Below, piece by piece: positions 43,418-54,600 of a stretch of DNA of 64,000 nt. This DNA comes from Adiantum capillus-veneris (lineage: Eukaryota > Streptophyta > Polypodiopsida > Polypodiales > Pteridaceae), in contig CM043945.1 in assembly GCA_014529385.2 (NCBI GenBank), positions 97,442,612-97,506,611 of the forward strand. The letters run 5' to 3'. The notes under the pieces were generated by a model, which searched no databases, was not told where the DNA came from, and saw only the letters and a list, made by a program, of their open reading frames with translations. The position numbers and the translations under genes were made by a program. The first letter of the stretch is position 1. Every line of letters starts with the position of its first letter.

Positions 43418-45033
43418 TGTAATGGAATTTGCCTATTCAATTTGAGAGTAGCGGAATTTAATGAGAGTACTTTCTAGAAATGATTTTGCGAGCATAGTGG
43501 GTTGACATAATTGAAGATAGCAACATAATCATAGAAATTAGTTAACTTGGCATAGACAATACTTTTGCAAGAGAGAGAATTTAGAGAACATGACAACAGT
43601 TGAGGACTGGATTTATGTGGAGCCGGTCCCCCCTCCAATAGGCATTTGTATTATGATTTCTGCCATAAAGAGAGACTTGTTACAATACATTCTTTGTGTT
43701 CCTTGTGACCTAGGTGAAGCAATGAAGATGGAAAGCTTCATGCATCACCATCATAGCATAACCTAAACTTGAAGAAAGCTTTAACTATACCAAGCCTCAG
43801 TCCCAAGACCTCAAACACCTTCGAAGGTGGAGAGAGCTAGCAGGGAATGAGGGTAGGGAAGAGGAAGAAGAAACATTTCATACGAGAAAGAGCTAGTTCC
43901 TCACTTATCATAACTCTTGTGATAGCATACATAATAGCATAGTAATGAAGAAGAAATAGATGGAAAGCTCAAGCATTGAAGCATGGCTCTTGGATGGATT
44001 TGCACTCCATAGCCAAGAGTGTTGGTGTAGGCTCTCAACCTCTACTTGCCTGGAGAAAGAGAGGGAGCTCTTGCACTTTGCATAGTACACAATGAGAGTG
44101 TTTGTGAGTGTGTGTGGGTGAGTATACCCCCTAAGCACCCCCCTAGATTGCTTGGGTCGACCCCCCCTTGTAGCTCATGCTTGAAGCTCATTGGACCCCT
44201 ACAGGCCTAGCCAATCACAAGCAGAAGTCATTACAAGCAACAGGGATAGCCTTGGGACAAGTGTCCCCCTTTCCCCTTTGAGAGAGAGGACTTGATAAAT
44301 TCAAAATCAATTAATTAAATATCCTTTATTATCATTGGACCCCTTGCGTGTCCAACCAATAGGTTTTAGGCACACCATGAGGGCAACATGAGGAGGAACT
44401 TGACAAGTGTCCTTGCTGCCTCTTCAAGCTGGGGCTTCCCTTGTGTGTGTGTGTGTGTGTTATCTCTCATCCCCCCCCCTTGTAGGCTCGCCCCCCTCCT
44501 TGTAGGGATCTTTTTAACTTTGGATGAGCAAGCCCCTTAGTCATCAAGCATGACTAAGCACTTGAAGTAGGGGGTGTTCCCACAAGCATCTCAGGCAAGC
44601 TTCTCAAGGCACCTCAAGCACCTTAATCATGCACCAAGTCAAGCACCTCAAGCATGGAGCCAGTCAAGAACCTCAAGCATCTTAATCAAGCACCTCAAGA
44701 AGGACAAGAACCTCAAGCACGACAAGCACCTTGAGTTTGGGCCGGGTTCCCACCTCAAGCTCATCCCTAGCTTACCTAAGGTCAAAGGACTTTTACACAC
44801 ATTATTGGAGGTCTTCAATGAAGCTAACCCTAAGGTCTTATGCTCCATTGGTTAGCCTTGCTCTTGATAGACCATCTCCCATTTGGGCCCCTTTACTATT
44901 GGCCCCGTGTTGAGATAGATCTATAAGCACATATCTATATCTTAACACTTGTTCCCGTTTATTCTCCCATATTAAGTGATCAATTTAATATGAGAAAATC
45001 ATTTGGGTTGGTTAGATATTAGATTTTATGACA
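43418..45033 (-). repeat. G4 5' LTR (1616 bp)
   Basis: TGTAATGG...TTATGACA, near-identical to the G4 3' LTR without its insertion. It is followed at 45034-45038 by the target duplication AGGAC. Confidence 0.94.
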
Positions 45034-46636
45034 AGGACCATAAATGTTTCAAGTGTGGGGAGCAGGGACGTGGCTATTGTTCTTGACTTAAAAGAAATGC
45101 ACGCAATGAGAGATTCCACGAGTGAAGCTCCAAAAGAGGATACTCATTGCGAAGGATCATCCCTTTCCTATGCTTGGGGTAAGGTGAGGGAGCATGATCC
45201 CTTTGTCCTTTTTGACCCTAACTGTACTCACAACTTCATATCAACGGAGTTGGCCACTACGTTAGGCATACAAGCTTTTGAGATGGGAGATATGATAACT
45301 GCCAATGGAGCTTTCAAGGGACAACAAGCCTCATTTACGCCCTTGATTGGAAAATTGAGGCTTCATGTCCAAAGCTATGTCACTTTTTCATCTCCCCTCT
45401 CCAACATGAGAATGTTATCCTAGGGGCACCATGGTTCAACTGCATGGTTGCCAATATGAAGTTCCTTGAAAGGAGAATTTATTTCACCTTTAGGGAAAAG
45501 AACATGTATATAGATGCTAATGTGCTCGGTCATACTATACCTCTTGTAAATTCACCTACTTTTGACAATTCAATGAAAAGCTCAGTTTCCGCATGCATGA
45601 CTTTTGTTAAAGAGTCCATAACTTATCCTAATGTTTTACCAAATCAAGGTGGCAAGAATCAAGAGGAATTAGAGTTTTCTAATTTTCTAAATAGATTCCA
45701 AGATTTTTTTATTGATGAAATCCCTATGGAGTTACCTCCAAAATGAGGGGATGATGACCATACAATAGAGCTTCTACCAAAGAGCTCACCAACTAATACA
45801 CCTCCTTAGCGAGTTTCCCAAGCTCAACAAGATGAGATTATGAGGCAAGTACATGAACTAGTAGACAAAGGGATGGTGAGGCCTAGTTTGTCTCCCTTTT
45901 TTTCACCAATCCTTTTAGTGCAAAAGAAAAATGGCACATACCGTATGTGTGTTGATTATGGAGCACTAAATAGGATTTCTATCAAGAACAAATTTCCCAT
46001 ACCGTGGGTAGAAGATTTGTTTGATAAGCTACAAGGCTCTACCTACTTTAGTAGGGTTGACCTTAAAGGTAGCTATCATCAAATAAGGATGGTGAATGAA
46101 GATATTGTAAAAAACACTTTTCGCACAACATTTTGTCTTTATGAATATCTTGTCATGCATTTTGGTTTGAACAATGCTCCGGCCACATTCAACCGCCTAA
46201 TGGAGAAAATTTTTAGGCCCTATCGCAAGTTTACCAGGAGTGTTCTTTGATGATATCAACATCTACTCCAATTCTATCAAGGAATTAAGCAACATCTCTA
46301 GGAAATATTTCAAGCATTGAGGGAGAATAAACTTTTCATTAATCAAAAGAAGAGTGAAATTTTCCTTCAAGAGATTCAATACTTAGGTCACATCATCTCT
46401 CAAGATGGTATCCATATGGATCTAACAAAGTTAGAGGTAATACAAGGATGGCCTAATCCAAGGAATCTACATGAGCTAAGAAGCTTTATTAGTATGTGTG
46501 CATACTATAAACGCTTCATAGAAAAATTCTCACAAATAGCAAGACCATTACATGACTTAACAAAGAAGAACATTAAGTATTTGTGGACTGTAAAATAGCA
46601 AAATGATTTTGAGAAGCTCAAAGAGAAGCTTACCTC
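45034..46636 (+). pseudogene. G0 inverted segment: gag end, protease and RT
   Basis: Continues the gag interrupted at 25480. The knuckle begins CFKCGEQG but is then damaged (RGYCS and a stop). The protease motif reads FDPNCTHNFIS, so the active-site Gly is lost. RT follows from about 45,770 (VSQAQQDEIMRQVHELVDKG, VDLKGSYHQIRMV) with a frame change before the catalytic FFDD near 46232 and a stop after LWTVK near 46596. It ends abruptly at about 46636, where gag sequence resumes on the other strand. Confidence 0.9.
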
Positions 46637-47075
46637 CAAAAGTAAAGAACTTGTAGAGTTTTCCATGTCTTTGGAGCTTCACCATTCCCACGGAGGCTAG
46701 ACCACCATTTTCGGGCAGACTTTTGAAAGTGCATAGCTACATGATGTAGCTTAGAGGATTTTGTGAACCCCTCATCTCCAAAGGCCACATTGAATTGCTA
46801 GATAAAGGCCAAGACTTTGTTCATAGCACCAAAGGTGCCATCATAGGTGAGAAAAGAGATGTTCTTTCCTCCCTCCTTGAACTTCTTAAGCTTGTAGGAC
46901 CTTATCCAAGCAGCATAGGATTTGTGATGTCCTCCCCTCTTGTATTCTTCAGGAGAAAAACCACTGCTTTCATCGGAAGACGATGAAGGCAGAGAAGAGG
47001 GTGACCTCTTTCTCGCCTTTTTCTTCCTTGATTCCTCTCTTCCAAGATTGGAGAAGGAGATTAAGTTCTTGTTCA
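46637..47075 (-). pseudogene. G0 gag N-terminal fragment
   Basis: Minus-strand gag fragment from the Ser/Arg region (KKARKRSPSSLPSSSSDE) through KSYAAWIRSYKLKKFKEGGK to the WW-containing gag core, ending at the equivalent of the first base of the inverted piece at 25017. That adjacency in the ancestral gene is the main evidence for inversion. On the right it joins the middle of an LTR at about 47075, so leader and primer site are lost. Confidence 0.87.
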
Positions 47076-47921
47076 TCACACAATGAGAGTATGTGTGGGA
47101 GAGTATTTTGCCACAAGTAAGGCCCCTTCTTGCTTGGGTCGACCCCTATTTTTTTCTCAATCTTTCACCTCATTGGCTCTTGCCAAGCATAGCCAATCAC
47201 ATGCTTTGGTCATTTCAAGCAATAGAGGTATCATTTAGACAAGTGTCCTCCTTTCCCCTTTGAGAGAGAGGGCTTGGTAATTAATTAATTAAACTAAATT
47301 CTCATTGGACCTCTGTCAAGGCCATCCAATAGGCTTTAGGCACACTATGAGGGAAACCTTACTAGGGACTTGACATGTGTCCTATATGCCTTTTTTGGAA
47401 ATGCTTGCCTTGAGTGTGTGTTTGTGTGTTCTCTCATGCCCCTACCTTTAGGTCTTGTGCCCTCTCCATGTAGGGATCATGGTTGAATTGCACACCACAA
47501 GCACCTTGGCCTTCAAGCATGACAAGTGCCTCAAGAACCTTAGTCATCAAGCATGACAAGCACCTTGGTCATCAAGCACCTCAAGCACCTTAATCAGCTC
47601 AAGCACGAGAAGCACCTCAAGCACATGCCTAGCTTACCCTAAGGTCTAAGGACTTTTAGCACTAACCTTTGGAGGTCTTTAATGAAGCTAACCCTAAGGT
47701 CTTTTAAGCCCCATTATTTACACATTGTTCTTTAGTAGACCGTCTCCTTTCGGGCCCTTGTCAAGATGTAACCATCTCTCATTCTGGCCTCGTGTTGAGT
47801 TAGGTCTAACAACACATATCCATGTCCTAGCTCTTGTTTCCACTTTTACCTTCCCATATCAAATGATCAGTTTAATATGACAAAATCATTTGGATAAAGC
47901 TAGATATTAGATTTTATGAAA
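47076..47921 (-). repeat. Partial family-G LTR
   Basis: Inner and outer part of a family-G LTR in minus orientation, ending TTATGAAA where TTATGACA is expected. It has ATTGG/CCAAT pairs at 47172/47193 and 47304/47326. Confidence 0.85.
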
Positions 47922-48190
47922 TCACCTCTCCCTTGAAATCATAGTCGTCCTTGACTGTGAGGTAGAGAAGATAATGTCTTGGTCATTAGTCTATAATGCT
48001 TAGTGGGTAGAGGATCCAGTTTTACCCTACGACATCATTCTCAAATGGATGACTAATCCATGTGTTGCTTGGGAGACTCGGCTGCTTTAGTCCCTATCAT
48101 AGTTCCTAAGTAGAGTGACAAATTCTACTTAGTGTTTGAGAGACGTCGTCATCACAAACATGATTCTAAGCATGCATACTACTTAAATTT
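47922..48190 (-). other. Family-G 3' UTR fragment of a further tandem copy
   Basis: The polypurine complement TCACCTCTCCCTTG and the 3' UTR text run to about 48190, where similarity stops before the conserved palindrome. As at 5731, an LTR is directly followed by the 3' end of another same-strand copy. Confidence 0.8.
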
Positions 48191-49071
48191 GTTCTTTTTT
48201 GCAAAAAACAAGGTTGGATCCTTAATCTACAAGTCTCGAGGAAGCTATGGTTCAATTTTGTAAAATTATGCTTTTCGGCTATTTTTAGCTTTTCATGGGT
48301 TTTAGTGCTTTTTAGTGAAAAGCAAGCGCGCTTTCTTGTTCTGGTGGGCAAGGGGAACCCTTGGTTTAATTTTAGAAAATTTTGTTTTTGCTTTTTATGC
48401 TATTTTTAGCATTTCATTCTTTTTGGCATTTTTGAAAAGCAACGTGCTTTTTAGGACAACCTTAATATAAAGATATTACTTTTAGTCGTTATCATGTTAA
48501 AAAAGAACCATTCGGTGAAGAAACAAGATTAAACGAGATTTAAAAAAGAAAATACTTTTATAAAGTAAATGTGTAGGGGCAGTACGGGAAAGTCATATGA
48601 ATTTGTCGGGGCATCATGGTGCACCATAGTCTAGTCACAGTCACATTAGTTCCTCGGATACTGTCCAATTATTGAATTGTTGTTTGAATTCAAAATAAAA
48701 TCCCAACAGCTAGATCCACCTGAATGGATCTACACAACATGGATCTATCACAAGTTGGAAAGGGCATGACCAAAGGAAAGAAAACCTTATATGACCGTGA
48801 TACAAAAACCTGGCATGCACTTACACCTTATGAGGTGGAGATGCTCATTGAGTACAGAGAACAACTAGAGCAAGAAGCTTTATACATAATTCTTTAGAAG
48901 GATAATGCCACTTCCAGCGCCCCTCAAGGTTAAGTCACGCCCAAAGTCATTCAACCACCACTGAAGCAAGTGCCGAAGAAAGAACTTAAGAAAACTCCAA
49001 ATAAATGGAAAGCTAAGTGCAAAAGAAGAAATTAGACCAGTAGTATGAAATTTTGGAACATGCCAAAATCC
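48191..49071. other. Unassigned, with a short open frame at 48739-48897
   Basis: The left part has repeated T-rich phrases (GCTATTTTTAGC with TTTTCAT near 48280 and 48400). A 52-codon frame beginning MDLSQVGKGMTKGKKTLYDR at 48739 ends in TAG at 48895 and stays broadly readable beyond with Lys-rich text. It may be the 3' coding end of a retroelement whose LTR follows. I do not recognise the product. Confidence 0.4.
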
Positions 49072-49510
49072 AAGAAAGGGGAGGAGGATGTAGATAGTGG
49101 GAACCTACCCCTGGAGATACTCTATATAGAAGAAGCTTTTACAAATTATCTAGCAAAATTACCAGTAGTCACTAGTAGTCAATAGTAGTCACCAAGTTAC
49201 TAGGAGCAATCATAACCCAATATGGGAACCTATAAATAGGATCTATTTCTTCCATTTTGGGACAATCAGTCTCTCTGAGAGCTTGTTTGTATCAACCCAC
49301 GAGTTGTCGAAACTCTTATACCATCTTGTAATTGAGCACTAAGTGTAGTTGATTTAGTTGTACTCCTGAACCATTCATAAATTTGAATATCTAAGTTTCA
49401 ATTGTCTTTGTTCAAGTCATCCTCATTCTTTCTGTACAATTTAGTTATCTTTCTGATTTTCTCATTTGGTCTTTTGAAGTTTGATTCTACTTAGATCATT
49501 TAATCTAACA
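49072..49510 (+). mobile_element. Possible polypurine tract and 3' LTR of an unknown element
   Basis: Seventeen consecutive purines (49072-49088) are followed directly by TGTAGATAGTGGGAACC. About 140 bp on is a TATA box (TATAAATAGG, 49231-49240). A plausible LTR end ATCTAACA is at 49503-49510. This is the layout of polypurine tract, U3, TATA, R-U5. No partner LTR is in the window, so it remains a candidate. Confidence 0.4.
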
Positions 49511-49516
49511 TTCAAC

Positions 49517-49683
49517 ATCTAAATCTAGAATTCTAAACCTCAAATATGTGATAATTATCACTTAGTTAGTTAATCAATTGTATTAATTATCTTAATGCAA
49601 ACCTTATTTTTGGCTCAATTTTAATAAAGATAATTAGTAAATATGATTAAAAGTTAATGAAATATTTATCAATGAAATAAATA
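49517..49683. repeat. AT-rich tandem repeat, left part (target of G5)
   Basis: One unit of an AT-rich repeat of about 150 bp, recognised by AAGATAATTAGTAAA followed by TTAATGAAATATTTATC. It is split from its neighbours by G5; further units are at 58596-59110. Confidence 0.8.
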
Positions 49684-51276
49684 TGTCATAATAATCAATA
49701 TCTAATTCTCCTAAATGATTTTCTCATATTAAACTGATCATTTAATGTGGGGAAGTGCCAAGGGAGAAAAAGCTAGAATATTGGTTAAGTTAGCAGACCG
49801 GCCACAGTAGGGATCCAAAGGAGGGAAAATAGGGATCCAAAGGGGGGGCCATCTGCAAAAGAGCCATGTGAAACAACGGGCTAAAAAGACCCTAAGGTTC
49901 AGCCCATTAAGACTTCCAAAATGCTAAGGTTCCAAAATTCAAAGGTTGTGTCCAAAGGTCAACCTTAGGGAAAATTGGATGCTTAGTGTGTGTGCCCAAA
50001 AAGTCTTTCTGCATCCCTACATGGGAGGGGGCGAGCCCCAAAGCTAGGGGATGAGAGAGAAAACCACACACACACACACAGGCTCCCTTTACACAAAGGG
50101 AATGAGGGACACATGTCAGCTCCCTAGGCCAGATGCCCATAAGGTGTGCCCAATTCCTATTGGAAGACCCTTGAAGTGGACCAATGAGAATTAAGCTAGA
50201 GTAAATCTAGTTTAATTAATTTAAAAACATTTAATAAAAGAAACCAATAAGAATTAAGTGTCCTAGAAGACTATTGGGCAGTCTCCCAAGGGGTCCAATG
50301 AGCATTCAGGAGCCCCATGGCTTGCCTGATTCCTATTGGCCAGGAGGCAAAGGGGTCCAATGAGAGTTTAGTTTAATTATTTAATTACCTAAAGCTCTCA
50401 CAAAAGGGGAAAGGGGGACACATGTCAGAAGGCTATCACTTATGCTGCTTAATCCCTATTGGCTTGACCTGGGGAGGTCCAATGAGGCAAAAGCCAGCCT
50501 AACTTAGCAGCTAGGGCTCGCCCAAGAGAGAGAGGGGGCTGATTTTTGCTTGGCATTGACACACACACTCTCACACTTGACCATGTGTGAAGGAAAAACA
50601 CTCTATCTCCTCCCAAGCTTTAATGGAGAGCTCATCACCTACTCCAAGCTTGTGAGATAGAAGCCTACATCAACACTCTCTTGGCATGTGGATGCAAATC
50701 CAACCAAGAGACAAGCTTCAATGCATGCTCATCTTCTCTACCAAGCTAATTACTAAGCTAAGCTATGCTAATATGAGTGATTATGTGAGGAGATGTACTT
50801 CTTTCTCGTAAGATACTTCTTTTTCCTCTCAATCTACTCTCATACCCTGCTAGCTCTCACCATCTTCGAAGGTGTGTGAGGTCTTGGGTCTGAGAACGGG
50901 GATAATTCAAGTTGTGTTTGATTAAGTGTTTTGCTTGGTGTATGAAGCTTCCATCTTCATTGCACTAGCTAGTCTTGAAGGAACACAAAGAATTGTATTG
51001 TACAATGTCTCTCTTGATGGGAGAAACCATAATACAAAGCCTTTTGGAGGGGGGACCGGCTCCATGTAAATCCGGTCCTCAATTGTTGTCAATAGTTTAA
51101 TTGCTCTCTCTTTTGAAAGTATTGTCGATGCTATCTAACTAGGTGTTATGTTTTTTTGTTGCTCTCTCCACCCAAGCACTCTTGTAATTATCATTAGGAA
51201 TCTATTCTAATGAAATGCCCACTATGTTCATGCTAATTTCCGCTACAAATAAGATTCTAGGCCATTAAATGTTACA
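49684..51276 (+). repeat. G5 5' LTR (1593 bp)
   Basis: TGTCATAATA...AATGTTACA. It contains a CA microsatellite near 50065-50080 and the convergent CCAAT modules at 50159-50483. I could not fix the transcription start. Confidence 0.96.
50159..50483. promoter_or_regulatory. Four convergent ATTGG/CCAAT pairs in the LTR
   Basis: ATTGG starts at 50159, 50273, 50335 and 50458; the matching CCAAT starts at 50181, 50295, 50357 and 50479. Start-to-start distances are 22, 22, 22 and 21 bp. One extra CCAAT is at 50244. CCAAT is the core of NF-Y sites. The same geometry recurs in the other family-G LTRs with different spacers. A regulatory role is an inference. Confidence 0.75.
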
Positions 51277-51277
51277 T

Positions 51278-51289
51278 TGGTATCAGAGC
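51278..51289 (+). other. G5 primer binding site
   Basis: TGGTATCAGAGC, one base after the LTR, complementary to the 3' end of initiator-Met tRNA. Confidence 0.96.
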
Positions 51290-51693
51290 TCAAGGTTTCT
51301 CTTTTCTTGCTCAAGAAGGGAGGTCCTCAAGCTAGCTACAAATGGTTGGTATTATTAATTGCCTGTGAGTAAGTAGAATAGGGATTTTTCAGCCTTGCAG
51401 TGCGCCTGCCTTTGTGCAGTTAACGGGGCATCACCGTCGAGAGCTATGGTCTTAATAGTGGAGTCCTACGGGGCTTGCCTACGGCTTAACCACTATTGAG
51501 CTATTAGAAGCTTGACAGGAGCCGGTGCTGTTTTGGTGTCGAAAGACCCTCTCTTCTATTCCTTGCAATTAATGGTATTCGAGCCGCGGGTACAGTAGCT
51601 TGAGTGCTTTTTCTAAAGGGGTAAAGAGGAGTAGCAACTAGGGCTTGAAGTGCCAAAGTACACCTAAAAAGTTTACACCTAAAAATCGTTAGA
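51290..51693 (+). other. G5 leader
   Basis: Untranslated leader of about 400 bp between primer site and gag ATG. No open frame of note. Conserved in reverse orientation in the G1 leader (3666-4026). Confidence 0.85.
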
Positions 51694-54600
51694 ATGGCTG
51701 ACAATATTAAAGAGAGTGAAGTTAATGTTGATAACTTTGATTTTGCTCATGAGCAAGCTACTAATGATGCTTCAATGCTTGTTAATTATCTTGTTTCTAG
51801 GCTTCAACAAGCCATGGGCAATCCATCTCTCCAAAGTGAAGTGCAACGGCAGCTCCGTGCTCACGGGATTCTCCAAGCTCATCACCATGACGAGAGAACA
51901 CCTAGGAAGCCTCCTTGTGAGACTACCAAAAGAGGTCTCTCTCCGATTCGGGAAGAAGAAGAGAATCCATATGAAGGGCTCAAGAACTTACTTCTTGATG
52001 ATGCATCTCCTTCCCAAAGGAGAACTCAAGAGCCTCCACCGAAGGAACGAGAAAGAAGCGAGTCTCCCGCCACCTCGGCGGAGATGGCTCCACGAAGACG
52101 GCGGGCTAAACGCTCTCCATCACCACCAAAGCGGAGAAGACCATCACACTCTTCTCCATGCCATAATTCAAAGAGGGATGATAAAAAGCAAGAGAAGAAA
52201 AAGGCGAGAAAGAGGACACCCTCTTCTCCATCTTCTTTATCCTCTTCCTCTTATGAAAGCTATGGTGAAGACGACAAAGATCAAGACAAGAAAAAGGCGA
52301 GAAAGAGGTCACCCTCTTCTCCACCTTCTTCAAATTCTTCATCTTCTGAAGAAAGTGATGGTGCAACTTTTGAACCATCAAAAAGAAGAGGCCATAGGAA
52401 ATCCTATGCCGCATGGAAGAGGTCGTCCAAGCTGAAGAAATTCAAAGAGGGAGGGAAGAGCATCTCTTTCCTTACCTATGATGGTACCTTCGGTGCTACA
52501 GACAAAGTTTTGGCCTTTATCCAGCAATTCGATGCGGCGTTTGGAGATGAGGGCTTCACGGAGTCCTCTAAGCTACGCCATGTAGCTATGCACTTTCAAA
52601 AGTCCGCCAGACAATGGTGGTCTAGCCTACGAGCCAACGGTGAAGCTCCACGAACATGGAAGGCTTTAAGAGCTTCCATTATGAAGCAGTTTTTGGCCAC
52701 CGATGCCAAAGACAAAGTACTCACCGAATGGCGAAGCTTAAAGCTCTCTCCCAATGAATCCATCCACAAATATGTAGACAAGTTTTGGGACTTACAACTC
52801 AAAGCCACTGTCTTCAAAAGGTTGGATTTTGGAGAGCAAAAGCAACAATTTTGTGCGGGCTTAACCGAAGAAATGGCGGAGTATGTCAACTCCCAAAGGC
52901 CACGTACCATATCGGCGGTAATACACCATACTATGGTGGCCTCGCGAATCAATTTCCAAACGGGGGGTAAAAGAAATAATAAGCCCCCGGAAAACAAAGG
53001 TTCCAATGAGCCTAAGGGGAAGGACAATGTCCAAAAGTCTCCTAAGGGCAATTCCAACAAAGCTAAAGAGAAGGGAGTTTACAAAGGAAAGAATAAACTC
53101 TCTCCTGAAGAGCTTGAGCGTTATCGTAAAGATAACCGGTGTTTCAAGTGCGGCGAACAAGGGCATGCGTACCGCGCTTGTCCCCAAAAGAACAACCGCC
53201 AAGATCCTCCTAGAGCTTCTTTGGTTGAAATCCAAGAGGAGGAGATTCATCAAACTCACCACAAAGGATCTCCTCTATGCCATGCTTGGGGAAAGGTAAG
53301 AGAACATGATGCTTTTATTCTCTTTGACCCTGGTTCTACTCACAATTTCATATCTATGGAGTTAGCCACCAAGCTAGGCATACAATCCTACGAGATGGGA
53401 GATATCCTACCCGCAGACAGTGCCTTCAAGGGGCAAGAAGCTTCAGTCACTCCCTTAATCGGGAAATTGAGGCTTCATGTCCAAGGCTATGTGGACAAAG
53501 AGGATTTCTTTATCTCTCCTCTCAAGCATGAGGATGTAATCCTAGGGGCACCATGGTTTGACCGTCTGGCTGCCCATGTTAAATTTCCTGAAAGGAGAAT
53601 CTCCTTTAAGTTCAGGGAAAAGGACATGTATATAGATGCTAGGGAGATGGGTAACACCATCCCCATTGTACATACACCAGCTTTCAACAAGTCAATAAAG
53701 AGCTCTATTTCCGTGTACATGATTTTTGTTAAAGATTCTCAAAATGAACCTAATGCTTTAGCAAAAGAAAATAAAAGCAACCAAAAGGAATTAGAGTTAT
53801 CCAATTTTCTCAAGGGGTTTCAAGATGTCTTTATTGACGACATCCCTTGTGAGCTACCTCCTAAACGAGGTAATGACGACCATGCAATTGAACTTCTTCC
53901 AGGAAGTTCACCGCCTAACAAACCTCCTTATAGAGTTTCTCAAGCTCAACAAGAGGAGATTATGCGGCAAGTGCATGAGTTAATTGAGAAGGGCATGGTT
54001 AGGCCTAGTTCATCTCCATTTTGCTCACCTGTGCTATTAGTGCAAAAGAAAGACGGCACATATCGTATGTGTGTCGACTATAGAGCACTAAATAGGATCA
54101 CTATCAAGAATAGGTTTCCCGTTCCACGGGTAGAAGACCTATTTGATAAGCTACAAGGATCGACCTACTTCAGTAGGATTGACCTAAAAAGTGGCTATCA
54201 TCAAATAAGGATAGTTGATCAAGACATTGTAAAGACCGCATTTCGTACTACATTTGGTCTTTACGAATACATTGTCATGCCTTTTGGCTTGACTAATGCA
54301 CCAGCCACATTTAACCGCTTGATGGAGAAGCTGTTCAGACCTCATCGAACCTTCACTGGAGTGTTCTTTGATGATATTATCATCTACTCTAATTCATTAG
54401 AGGAACACAAGCAACACCTCCAGGTAATATTTCAAGTTTTAAGAGAGAATAAACTTTATGTTAATCGAAAGAAAAGTGAATTTTTCTTGCAAGAGATTCA
54501 ATATTTAGGTCACATTATCTCTCAAGATGGAATCCAAATGGATCCATCCAAGTTAGAGGTAATAAAAGGATGGCCTAAACCAAGGAATCTTCATGAACTA

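Larger units (their letters stand above)
25481..45033 (-). mobile_element. G4: family-G deletion derivative with two nested insertions
   Basis: Minus-strand element flanked by the 5-bp target duplication AGGAC (25476-25480 and 45034-45038). Parts: 3' LTR 25481-29635 (split by the gag-only copia element), 3' UTR 29636-29995, last pol codons 29996-30023, PalE insertion 30029-40517, pol 40518 to about 42393, gag N-terminus to 43004, leader and primer site 43005-43417, 5' LTR 43418-45033. Without the insertions it would be roughly 6.5 kb. A deletion of about 2.3 kb removes the gag core, knuckle, protease and nearly all of RT, so it would have depended on another element for transposition. Confidence 0.92.
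23750..47921 (-). mobile_element. G0: internally inverted family-G element hosting nested insertions
   Basis: Reading left to right: a short LTR-end remnant (23750-23815), minus-strand integrase and RNase H (to about 25016), plus-strand gag core, protease and RT (25017-25480 and 45034-46636), minus-strand gag N-terminus (46637-47075), then a partial minus LTR (47076-47921). In an undisturbed minus element the middle would also be minus. Both breakpoints fall within family-G coding sequence and the gag text continues across them in opposite orientation, which points to inversion of an internal segment with loss of most of RNase H. G4 inserted later into the inverted part. Outer limits are approximate. 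Confidence 0.7.

Noticed and set aside
51573-51585. TGGTATTCGAGCC in the G5 leader as a second primer binding site
   Set aside because: It is about 300 bp from the LTR and matches tRNA less well than the site at 51278; a primer site works only next to the LTR.
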